Source: Mycobacterium sp. (GTDB lineage: Bacteria; Actinomycetota; Actinomycetes; Mycobacteriales; Mycobacteriaceae). From it: a stretch of 6,001 nt of DNA. A program made the translations under genes and the position numbers. The first letter of the stretch is position 1. Every line of letters starts with the position of its first letter. The notes under the pieces are model-generated. The model worked only from the letters and a program-made list of their open reading frames with translations. It was not told the DNA's origin and did no database searches. Location of the stretch: the NCBI GenBank assembly GCA_018500005.2, contig JAHBAP020000193.1:1-6001 (forward strand). The letters run 5' to 3'. Shown here one piece after another: positions 1 to 5,666 of the stretch.

Positions 1-100
1 CCGGGGGGGCTTTGCCGCCCCCCTTTTTGTCCGTTTTTTTTGGGGCGGGGGCAGTGGTACGGTTTTCCTCGCTGGCCCCCGCCGGTGCCCCCCCCCGCCG
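1..100. other. Homopolymer-rich, probably low-quality contig end
   Basis: The first 100 bases hold G7 (3-9), C6 (18-23), T5 (24-28), T8 (34-41), G4 and G5 separated by one C (42-51), C5 (76-80) and C9 (88-96). I see nothing comparable in the other 5.9 kb. The encoded residues (proline-rich, no clear helices) do not look like the membrane protein that follows, although a fragment such as SVFFGAGAVV could be a damaged transmembrane helix. Miscalled homopolymers at an assembly end are the simplest explanation, and reading frame and sequence here should not be trusted. Confidence 0.65.
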
Positions 101-1418
101 GTACAGCGTCATCATCGCCACGCTGTTCGGCTTGCACCCGATGATCATCTTCTACGGATCGAACGGGATGAGCGAGGCGCCGTTCGTATTCTTCATGACC
201 TGGGCGGTGCGCCGGCTCATCCTCTGGATGGTCGACGACGACGTTCATAACCTGATTGTCGCCGGCGGGATCGCCATGGGCCTGGCCTATCTCACCCGCT
301 ACGACGCGCTGGCCTGTATCGCGGCCGCGGGCGCTGTAGTCGCGGTTACCACCTATCGGCGCGCTACGGATTTTCCGCGGATCCGGCGGGCGCTGCTCGA
401 CCTCATCATCATCAGCGCCCCCGGGCTGCTGGCGTTCGCCGGTTGGGCCATCGCAAGCTGGCTGATCACCGGGGAAGGGTTCGCGCAGCTGACCTCCGAG
501 TACGGCAACAAGGCGATCCTGGCCCAATCCGGCGTGACCGGCCCCGGCTTCCTGTCTGGCCTCGGCTTCGCCGCGACCTGCATCCTGCTACTGGCGCCGG
601 CGCTGGTCCCGATCGGCACCTGGGCCGGATTTCTCCGATGGCGCAGACCCCGGATGTCGGTGCTGGTGCCGCCGGTGGTGGTTTTCGGCGCCGCGCTGCT
701 GTTCCAATCGGTGACCTACGCATCCGGTGGCACATTCGCCTTCCTGCGCTTCTACATCATCGCTATCCCGTTCGCGGCGACGCTGGCGCTGCTGGCGGTT
801 CCCGACGGGGTGTTGACAGCGCCGATCCGGCCGGGACGCCACGCGCTCCCGGAGCCGCTGGTTCCCACCACCCGCCGCCGCGGTGGCTACGCCGGTGTCG
901 CGGCGGTGTTCGCGGCATGCCTGGTGGTAGGCGGGTGGGGGATGGGCCTGCCCCGCTACGCGCCGCAGGAGTATGCGCTCGACGCGGTCCTGGATCCGGA
1001 GCCCGACGACGTCAGCGCGCAAAGAGCCGCCGAGGATCGGATCGCCCGCACGTTCGCCACCGAACGCGCCATCGCCCACTATCTGGACGACCTGAACCTT
1101 CCCGACAGTTCGGTTGTCGCAGACACGGTCTACGGGTTCGCCATCGTCGCGGCGTCCCGCAAACCCAAGATGTTTGTCCTGCCGTCGGACCCGGACTACG
1201 TCCGCATCCTCAATGACCCCTCGAATCGGGGAGCGAAGTACCTGCTGGCGGTGCCGCCGACCGGGCGCGGTGCGTCCGACACCCTGAACCGGCGCTACCC
1301 GACCCTGTACGAAAACGGGGCCGACATCGCCACCCTGGAGTTGGAAGTCCCCAATGACGGCGACGGGCAACCGAACTGGCGGATCTACCGCGTCAACGAA
1401 CCGGGACCGAGCCGGTAA
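1..1418 (+). CDS. GT-C/GT39-like polytopic membrane glycosyltransferase, 5'-partial
   Basis: This is the C-terminal part of an integral membrane protein; the frame stays open to the left edge and ends at TAA 1416-1418. Numbering residues from the TTG at 12 (468 codons), hydrophobic segments lie at about 33-49, 57-73, 80-95, 98-114, 129-152, 176-205 (probably two helices), 215-237, 241-263 and 292-312. A polar C-terminal domain of about 155 residues follows, predicted to be extracytoplasmic. The HPMIIFYGSNGMSE stretch (42-55) and the helix-rich core with a soluble tail recall GT39/ArnT-like enzymes, which transfer sugars from polyprenyl-phosphate donors. The acidic first-loop motif of that family would lie upstream and is not visible, so activity cannot be judged. 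The TTG at 12 is not a credible start: family members have more N-terminal sequence, and bases 1-100 look corrupted. The stop lies 10 bp before the sulfatase start, suggesting cotranscription. A general polytopic membrane protein of other function is possible. Confidence 0.6.
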   Translation, partial: GGALPPPFLSVFFGAGAVVRFSSLAPAGAPPRRYSVIIATLFGLHPMIIFYGSNGMSEAPFVFFMTWAVRRLILWMVDDDVHNLIVAGGIAMGLAYLTRYDALACIAAAGAVVAVTTYRRATDFPRIRRALLDLIIISAPGLLAFAGWAIASWLITGEGFAQLTSEYGNKAILAQSGVTGPGFLSGLGFAATCILLLAPALVPIGTWAGFLRWRRPRMSVLVPPVVVFGAALLFQSVTYASGGTFAFLRFYIIAIPFAATLALLAVPDGVLTAPIRPGRHALPEPLVPTTRRRGGYAGVAAVFAACLVVGGWGMGLPRYAPQEYALDAVLDPEPDDVSAQRAAEDRIARTFATERAIAHYLDDLNLPDSSVVADTVYGFAIVAASRKPKMFVLPSDPDYVRILNDPSNRGAKYLLAVPPTGRGASDTLNRRYPTLYENGADIATLELEVPNDGDGQPNWRIYRVNEPGPSR

Positions 1419-1428
1419 CGTCGCCTCC

Positions 1429-3780
1429 ATGGCCCCAGAGTTCACAGGCAAGATCGCCCTCGACATCCGTGACTCCCAGCCGGATTGGGGGCCGTTCGCC
1501 GCGCCCACCGCGCCGGAGAACGCCCCCAACGTGCTCTATGTGGTCTGGGACGACGTCGGCATCGCCACCTGGGACTGCTTCGGCGGCCTCGTCGAGATGC
1601 CGGCCATGAGTCGTATCGCAGAGCGTGGAGTGCGGCTGACCCAGTTCCACACCACCGCGCTGTGTTCGCCCACCAGGGCCGCGCTGCTCACCGGCCGCAA
1701 CCCCACCAGCGTCGGCATGGCCACCGTCGAGGAATTCACCGACGGCTTCCCGAACTGCAGCGGTCGCATCCCCGATGACGCCGCCCTGCTGTCGGAGGTG
1801 CTGTCCGAGCGCGGCTGGAACACCTACTGCATCGGCAAGTGGCACCTGACCCCGCTGGAGGAGTCGAATCTGGCTGCCACCAAACGGCATTGGCCGCTTG
1901 GCCGAGGATTCGAACGCTTCTACGGATTTCTGGGCGGCGAGGCCGACCAGTGGTACCCGGACCTGGTCTACGACAACCATCCGGTGGATCCACCCGCCAC
2001 CCCGGAGCAGGGCTATCACCTCTCGGCCGACTTGGCAGACAAGGCCATCGAGTTCATCCGGGATTCGAAGGTCATCGCGCCGAACAAGCCGTGGTTCACC
2101 TACCTGTGCCCGGGCGCCGGGCACGCGCCGCACCAGGTCTTCAAAGAGTGGGCCGACCGCTACGCCGGTGCCTTCGACATGGGTTACGAGCGTTACCGCG
2201 AGATCGTGCTGGCCAAGCAGAAGGAACTCGGGGTCGTCCCGCCGGAGACCGAACTGTCCCCGATGAACCCCTACGCAGACCTGAAAGGCCCTGACGGCCA
2301 GCCCTGGCCGGCGCAGGACACCGTGCGTCCCTGGGAGTCGCTCAATGACGAGGAGAAGCGGCTTTTTGCCCGGATGGCCGAGGTGTTCGCCGGGTTCATG
2401 TCCTACACCGACGCCCAGATCGGCCGGGTGCTGGACTACCTCGAGGAATCGGGCCAACTCGACAACACCATCATCGTGGTGATCTCCGACAACGGCGCCA
2501 GCGGTGAGGGCGGTCCGAACGGCTCGGTCAACGAGGTCAAGTTCTTCAACGGCTACCTCGACAGCGTCGAGGAGAGTCTGCGGTTCTACGACGAACTCGG
2601 CGGTCCGTCGACCTACAACCACTATCCGATCGGCTGGGCGATGGCCTTCAACACGCCCTACAAGCTCTTCAAGCGGTACGCCTCGCACGAGGGCGGGATC
2701 GCCGACACCGCGATCGTGTCCTGGCCGGCCGGGATCAAAGCCCACGGCGAGGTCCGCGACAACTACGTCAACGTCGCCGACATCACCCCGACAATCTACG
2801 AACTGCTGGGCATCACCCCGCCGGACACCGTCGGCGGCGTCGCTCAGCGTCCGCTGGAGGGCGTGAGTTTCGCTGCGGCCCTTGACGATCCGACCGCCGA
2901 TACCGGTAAGACGACCCAGTTCTACTCGATGCTGGGCACCCGAGGCATTTGGCATGACGGCTGGTTCGCCAACACCGTGCACGCCGCCAGTCCGGCCGGG
3001 TGGGGGCATTTCGACGACGACCGCTGGGAGTTGTTCAACATCGCCGCCGACCGCAGCCAGTGCCACGACCTGGCGGGGGACAACCCGGCAAAACTCGAGG
3101 AACTCAAGCAACTCTGGTTCACCGAGGCCGGCAAGTACAACGGACTTCCACTCGGTGACCTCAACGTCTTCGAGACCTTCACCCGATTCCGGCCCACCCT
3201 GTCGGCGGGCCAGACCAGCTTCACCTACTACCCGGGCACGGCCCCCGTCGGACTGGGCGCGATGGTCGAACTGCGGGGGATGTCCTTCTCTGTGCTCGCC
3301 GAAGTTGACGTCGACTCCGCTGATGCGGCCGGCGTGCTGTTCAAGCAGGGTGCGGGCCACGGCGGACACGTGCTGTTCGTGAAGGACGGCCGCCTGCACT
3401 ACGTCTACAACTTCATGGGTGAAGACGAGCAGTCGGTGGCCGCGCCGGACCCAATTCCCCTGGGCAAGCACGTCTTCGGGGTGCGCTACGAGCGTTCCGG
3501 AACCGTCGAGGGCAGCCACACCCCGCTGGGCACGGTGTCGCTGTATGTCGACGACGTGGTCGTCGCGACCTTGCCTGACGTGCGCACCCATCCCGCCACG
3601 TTCGGCCTGGCCGGGGCCTCGGCGCAGGTCGGCCGAAACGGTGGTCAGGCGGTATGCAGTGCCTACGCGGCGCCGTTCGCCTTCACCGGCGGAAACATCG
3701 CGAAAGTCGTCGTCGACACCTCCGGAACGCCGTACATCGACCGGGAGCGGGAACTGGCGCTGGCGTTCGCCCGGGACTGA
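1429..3780 (+). CDS. atsA: Type I (formylglycine) arylsulfatase AtsA
   Basis: A 783-residue sulfatase that hydrolyses aryl sulfate esters, releasing inorganic sulfate; the natural substrate is not evident. Visible catalytic residues, assigned by analogy with Pseudomonas AtsA, are: metal ligands D41-D42 (VVWDDVG); C79 in LCSPTRAALLTG (78-89), the full signature whose Cys becomes formylglycine, with R83; K137 and H139 (GKWHL); H232 (GHAPH); D354-N355 (ISDNG); and K415 with H420 nearby. The C-terminal ~170 residues (from ~612) look beta-rich and LamG/concanavalin-like, as in other long arylsulfatases. There is no signal peptide or transmembrane helix, so a cytoplasmic location is inferred. The start ATG 1429 is chosen because the protein then begins MAPEFTGKIALDIRDS, matching remembered M. 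tuberculosis AtsA (787 aa). An in-frame ATG at 1354 would add 25 unlikely residues and overlap the upstream gene by 65 bp. No clear Shine-Dalgarno precedes 1429, so translational coupling to the upstream gene is likely. Confidence 0.95.
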   Translation: MAPEFTGKIALDIRDSQPDWGPFAAPTAPENAPNVLYVVWDDVGIATWDCFGGLVEMPAMSRIAERGVRLTQFHTTALCSPTRAALLTGRNPTSVGMATVEEFTDGFPNCSGRIPDDAALLSEVLSERGWNTYCIGKWHLTPLEESNLAATKRHWPLGRGFERFYGFLGGEADQWYPDLVYDNHPVDPPATPEQGYHLSADLADKAIEFIRDSKVIAPNKPWFTYLCPGAGHAPHQVFKEWADRYAGAFDMGYERYREIVLAKQKELGVVPPETELSPMNPYADLKGPDGQPWPAQDTVRPWESLNDEEKRLFARMAEVFAGFMSYTDAQIGRVLDYLEESGQLDNTIIVVISDNGASGEGGPNGSVNEVKFFNGYLDSVEESLRFYDELGGPSTYNHYPIGWAMAFNTPYKLFKRYASHEGGIADTAIVSWPAGIKAHGEVRDNYVNVADITPTIYELLGITPPDTVGGVAQRPLEGVSFAAALDDPTADTGKTTQFYSMLGTRGIWHDGWFANTVHAASPAGWGHFDDDRWELFNIAADRSQCHDLAGDNPAKLEELKQLWFTEAGKYNGLPLGDLNVFETFTRFRPTLSAGQTSFTYYPGTAPVGLGAMVELRGMSFSVLAEVDVDSADAAGVLFKQGAGHGGHVLFVKDGRLHYVYNFMGEDEQSVAAPDPIPLGKHVFGVRYERSGTVEGSHTPLGTVSLYVDDVVVATLPDVRTHPATFGLAGASAQVGRNGGQAVCSAYAAPFAFTGGNIAKVVVDTSGTPYIDRERELALAFARD

Positions 3781-3796
3781 CCCCGTCCCGGCATCG

Positions 3797-3806
3797 AGTG
3801 CGCACT
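3797..3806. repeat. 10-bp perfect palindrome in the atsA-FGE gap
   Basis: AGTGCGCACT is its own reverse complement, 17 bases after the atsA stop. Part of it recurs as a direct repeat: GCGCACTGG is found at 3800-3808 and again at 3843-3851, a 43-bp period. The second copy lies just upstream of the proposed -10 box of the FGE gene. A dimeric regulator site is possible, but short palindromes are common in GC-rich DNA, so the case is weak. It is not followed by a T-tract, so it is not an intrinsic terminator. Confidence 0.25.
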
Positions 3807-3860
3807 GGCGCAGGCGTTTGTCGAGAAGGGATCTGGGTGGGGGCGCACTGGATGCGGGCC

Positions 3861-3866
3861 TAGGCT
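3861..3866 (+). promoter_or_regulatory. Candidate -10 box for a leaderless FGE transcript
   Basis: TAGGCT fits the mycobacterial SigA -10 consensus TANNNT. Seven bases (3867-3873) separate it from the GTG start at 3874, so the predicted transcription start falls on the first base of the start codon or one base before it. Leaderless mRNAs with exactly this geometry are common in mycobacteria. There is no Shine-Dalgarno upstream of the GTG, which agrees with leaderless initiation. No good -35 element is visible, but mycobacterial promoters often lack one. The assignment is inferred from motif and spacing only. Confidence 0.5.
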
Positions 3867-3873
3867 GAATCCC

Positions 3874-4776
3874 GTGCTTACTGAACTCGTCGACCTGCCC
3901 GGAGGTTCGTTCCGGATGGGTTCGACCAGCTTCTACCCGGAAGAGGCGCCGATCCATACCGCCACCGTGGCTGCCTTCGCGATCGAACGCCACCCGGTGA
4001 CCAATGCGCAGTTCGCGGCCTTCGTGCAGGAGACCGGCTACATCACCGTCGCCGAACGTCCCCTGGACCCGGCGCTGTACCCGGGCGTGGCTGAGGAGGA
4101 CCTGCGACCGGGAGCGCTGATCTTCCGCAGCACCCCGGGCCCGGTGAACCTCGACGACTGGCGGCAGTGGTGGGACTGGGCGCCCGGCGCGAACTGGCGC
4201 GCGCCGTGCGGTGCCGGAAGTGATATCTCCGGCAAGGACGACCACCCCGTGGTCCAGGTGGCCTACCCCGATGCCGGCGCGTACGCGGCCTGGGCAGGAC
4301 GGCGACTTCCCGACGAAGCGGAGTTCGAATACGCCGCCGGCGCCGGTGCAACCACGACCTACGCATGGGGTGAGGAGCCCCGGTTGGACGGCCAACTCAT
4401 GGCCAACACCTGGCAGGGGCGGTTCCCGTACCGCAACGACGGCGCGCAGGGCACGATGGGCACCAAGCGTTGGACTGGGACCTCCCCGGTCGGGACCTTC
4501 CCGCCCAACGCGTTCGGACTGCTCGACATGATCGGGAACGTCTGGGAGTGGACCACCACCAAGTACTCCGAACGCGGCCACGTCCTGGATGGTCCGAGGA
4601 AGACGTGCTGTCCCACCTCCGCCGAGCCCGATCCCAGCGTCATCCAGACCCTCAAGGGCGGCTCGCACCTGTGCGCCCCGGAGTACTGCCACCGGTTCCG
4701 GCCCTCGGCGCGGTCCCCGCAATCCCAGGACAGTTCGACCACCCATATCGGGTTCCGTTGCGTGGTGAGCCGCTAG
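3874..4776 (+). CDS. Formylglycine-generating enzyme (FGE), sulfatase activator
   Basis: A 300-residue enzyme of the FGE-sulfatase (SUMF1-type) family that uses O2 and a Cu(I) cofactor to oxidise the sulfatase active-site cysteine to C-alpha-formylglycine. Visible family features are LPGGSFRMGS (8-17), VTNAQFAAFV (42-51), the HPVVQVAYPDA to RRLPDEAEFEYAA block (124-155), NVWEWTT (222-228), and the C-terminal IGFRC (292-296). The catalytic/copper-binding pair is C267 and C272 in GGSHLCAPEYCHRFRP, spaced C-x4-C as in aerobic FGEs. These cysteines separate true FGEs from related family members such as EgtB or non-catalytic paralogues. There is no signal peptide, so it is inferred to act in the cytoplasm before the sulfatase folds. 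The GTG start at 3874 gives MLTELVDLPGGSFRMGS, matching remembered Rv0712 (299 aa) from residue 1. It lies 93 bp after atsA and is its obvious partner; it could be cotranscribed with atsA and also use its own promoter. Confidence 0.95.
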   Translation: MLTELVDLPGGSFRMGSTSFYPEEAPIHTATVAAFAIERHPVTNAQFAAFVQETGYITVAERPLDPALYPGVAEEDLRPGALIFRSTPGPVNLDDWRQWWDWAPGANWRAPCGAGSDISGKDDHPVVQVAYPDAGAYAAWAGRRLPDEAEFEYAAGAGATTTYAWGEEPRLDGQLMANTWQGRFPYRNDGAQGTMGTKRWTGTSPVGTFPPNAFGLLDMIGNVWEWTTTKYSERGHVLDGPRKTCCPTSAEPDPSVIQTLKGGSHLCAPEYCHRFRPSARSPQSQDSSTTHIGFRCVVSR

Positions 4777-4785
4777 CCGATCGGG

Positions 4786-4801
4786 CCGGATTTGGCTCCG
4801 G
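4786..4801 (+). terminator. Short stem-loop after FGE, weak terminator candidate
   Basis: CCGGA (4786-4790) pairs with TCCGG (4797-4801) around a 6-base loop, 9 bases after the FGE stop. The stem is short and no T-tract follows, so it does not fit a canonical intrinsic terminator. It overlaps the proposed -35 region of the rplN promoter. It could be an incidental dyad; the element that ends the FGE transcript, if any, is not clear. Confidence 0.2.
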
Positions 4802-4821
4802 GGGTGCCCTTCACCTAGTAT
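4792..4821 (+). promoter_or_regulatory. Candidate promoter of the rplN-rplX-rplE operon
   Basis: TAGTAT (4816-4821) fits the mycobacterial -10 consensus TANNNT. TTGGCT (4792-4797) is a partial match to TTGACA with an 18-base spacer. The start site would be near 4827-4829, giving a leader of about 145 bases before the rplN start. Its position just after the FGE stop suggests the ribosomal genes do not depend on read-through from the sulfatase module. The call rests on motif matching alone. Confidence 0.5.
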
Positions 4822-4876
4822 TTGGGGGTTGCCTGGGGCAGACCTCGGCCGGCGTGTGAGCTCGTTTTCGCGCAGG

Positions 4877-4894
4877 CCCCGCGTGCCCTCGGGG
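4877..4894 (+). other. GC-rich stem-loop in the rplN leader
   Basis: CCCCG (4877-4881) is complementary to CGGGG (4890-4894) with an 8-base loop. In RNA this would form a short stable stem about 25 bases upstream of the longer leader hairpin at 4919-4938. A functional role is not shown; five-base GC stems arise often by chance in DNA of this composition. Confidence 0.25.
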
Positions 4895-4918
4895 AACAAG
4901 ACCAAGCACGACGGGGTT

Positions 4919-4938
4919 TTTCTGCGGCTGCGCAGAAA
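4919..4938 (+). promoter_or_regulatory. Perfect 8-bp stem hairpin in the rplN leader
   Basis: The arms TTTCTGCG (4919-4926) and CGCAGAAA (4931-4938) are exact inverted repeats around the loop GCTG. The hairpin sits 35 bases upstream of the rplN GTG and 24 bases before its Shine-Dalgarno, inside the predicted long leader. It has T residues on the 5' side and A residues on the 3' side, the reverse of what an intrinsic terminator needs, and a T-tract is missing on both strands. It is therefore more likely an RNA structure or a protein-binding dyad. Ribosomal protein operons are often autoregulated by such leader structures, but the binding partner here, if any, is unknown. Confidence 0.45.
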
Positions 4939-4962
4939 TGTTTGTCCGCGCGTGCACAACGT

Positions 4963-4968
4963 AGGGAG
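4963..4968 (+). promoter_or_regulatory. Shine-Dalgarno of rplN
   Basis: AGGGAG lies 5 bases before the GTG at 4974. It is the strongest ribosome binding site in the upstream region and fixes the rplN start at this GTG. Confidence 0.75.
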
Positions 4969-4973
4969 ATCTG

Positions 4974-5342
4974 GTGATTCAGCAGGAATCGCGTCTCAAG
5001 GTTGCCGATAACACCGGCGCCAAGGAGATCTTGTGCATCCGGGTGCTCGGTGGCTCGTCACGCCGGTATGCGGGTATCGGCGACATCATCGTGGCCACCG
5101 TCAAGGACGCCATCCCGGGCGGCAACGTCAAGCGCGGTGACGTGGTCAAGGCCGTGGTGGTGCGCACTGTCAAGGAACGTCGCCGGCCGGACGGCAGCTA
5201 CATCAAGTTCGACGAGAACGCCGCCGTCATCATCAAGAACGACAACGACCCGCGCGGAACCCGCATCTTCGGCCCGGTCGGCCGCGAGCTGCGCGAGAAG
5301 CGCTTCATGAAGATCGTTTCGCTGGCCCCGGAGGTGCTGTAG
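4974..5342 (+). CDS. rplN: 50S ribosomal protein L14 (uL14)
   Basis: A complete L14 of 122 residues, the usual bacterial length, starting [19 protein letters not shown]14 binds 23S rRNA on the intersubunit face of the 50S subunit and contributes to bridges with 16S rRNA. The family signature is fully met at residues 60-86: A-V-V-V, nine residues, D73-G74, F79, N82, then V85-I86. The start is GTG, supported by the Shine-Dalgarno at 4963-4968 and by alignment of the N-terminus with known L14 proteins. It is the first gene of the ribosomal block visible here; in the usual spc operon order rpsQ precedes it, but here the FGE gene does, 197 bp upstream. The TAG stop abuts the rplX ATG, so the two are almost certainly cotranscribed and translationally coupled. 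Confidence 0.98.
   Translation: MIQQESRLKVADNTGAKEILCIRVLGGSSRRYAGIGDIIVATVKDAIPGGNVKRGDVVKAVVVRTVKERRRPDGSYIKFDENAAVIIKNDNDPRGTRIFGPVGRELREKRFMKIVSLAPEVL
5330..5334 (+). promoter_or_regulatory. Shine-Dalgarno of rplX inside the rplN end
   Basis: GGAGG lies within the last codons of rplN, 8 bases before the rplX ATG at 5343. It supports that start and coupling of the two genes. Confidence 0.7.
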
Positions 5343-5666
5343 ATGAAGGTCCACAAGGGCGACACCGTGCTGGTGATCTCCGGCAAGGACAAGGGCGCCA
5401 AGGGCAAGGTCATCCAGGCCTTTCCGGATCGCAACCGGGTCCTGGTCGAGGGTGTGAACCGCATCAAGAAGCACACCGCCAACTCGGCGAATGAGCGCGG
5501 TGCATCCTCGGGCGGCATCGTGACCCAGGAGGCCGCGATCCACGTTTCCAACGTGATGGTCGTCGACTCCGACGGCAAGGCGACCCGCATCGGCTACCGC
5601 ATTGACGAGAAGACCGGCAAGAAGGTCCGCATCTCCAAGCGCAACGGCAAGGACATCAAGGCATGA
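5343..5666 (+). CDS. rplX: 50S ribosomal protein L24 (uL24)
   Basis: A complete L24 of 107 residues, within the family range and close to the remembered 105 of M. tuberculosis. L24 is an early assembly-initiator protein that binds the 5' region of 23S rRNA and sits near the peptide exit. The N-terminal KOW domain is plain: [20 protein letters not shown] (1-20), followed by the [10 protein letters not shown] segment (about 35-44). The C-terminal half carries the conserved [16 protein letters not shown] block and the basic tail [14 protein letters not shown]. It starts immediately after the rplN TAG with no spacer, and its TGA overlaps the rplE ATG as ATGA. The strict packing indicates a single operon with coupled translation. 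Confidence 0.98.
   Translation: MKVHKGDTVLVISGKDKGAKGKVIQAFPDRNRVLVEGVNRIKKHTANSANERGASSGGIVTQEAAIHVSNVMVVDSDGKATRIGYRIDEKTGKKVRISKRNGKDIKA
5649..5653 (+). promoter_or_regulatory. Shine-Dalgarno of rplE inside the rplX end
   Basis: AAGGA lies 9 bases before the rplE ATG at 5663, within the last codons of rplX. The stop/start overlap ATGA at 5663-5666 would also allow reinitiation by ribosomes finishing rplX. Confidence 0.5.

Noticed and set aside
1354..1428. Alternative upstream ATG for atsA adding 25 residues
   Set aside because: The extra residues are polar and unlike known AtsA N-termini, and the start would overlap the upstream gene by 65 bp. The ATG at 1429 aligns with the remembered M. 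tuberculosis protein.
588..1529. Minus-strand open frame of 313 codons opposite the membrane protein
   Set aside because: Same GC-driven shadow effect: it has low-complexity R/G/Q-rich content, no family resemblance, and spans the junction of two real + strand genes.
2504..3868. Several + strand open frames of 120-166 codons inside atsA in another frame
   Set aside because: They are frame shadows of the sulfatase with S/T/R/P-rich translations and no start signals or domains; the sulfatase frame is unbroken and fully conserved through this region.
4919..4938. Leader hairpin as an intrinsic terminator or attenuator
   Set aside because: No T-tract follows the stem on either strand; the T residues lie on the 5' arm. 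Kept only as a structural or binding element.
1393..4959. Open reading frame of 1188 codons on the minus strand, antisense to atsA and FGE
   Set aside because: Long antisense frames are expected in GC-rich genes because stop codons are rare in the mirrored frame. The translation has no recognisable domain, is rich in R, G, V and H, crosses two well-supported genes plus intergenic DNA, and has no promoter or Shine-Dalgarno that I can see.
4829..5011. Possible leaderless 60-codon leader peptide starting with TTG right at the predicted rplN transcription start
   Set aside because: TTG leaderless starts are rare, the peptide is basic without any recognisable pattern, and it overlaps the rplN start out of frame. 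The stem-loops in the same segment explain it better as an untranslated leader.
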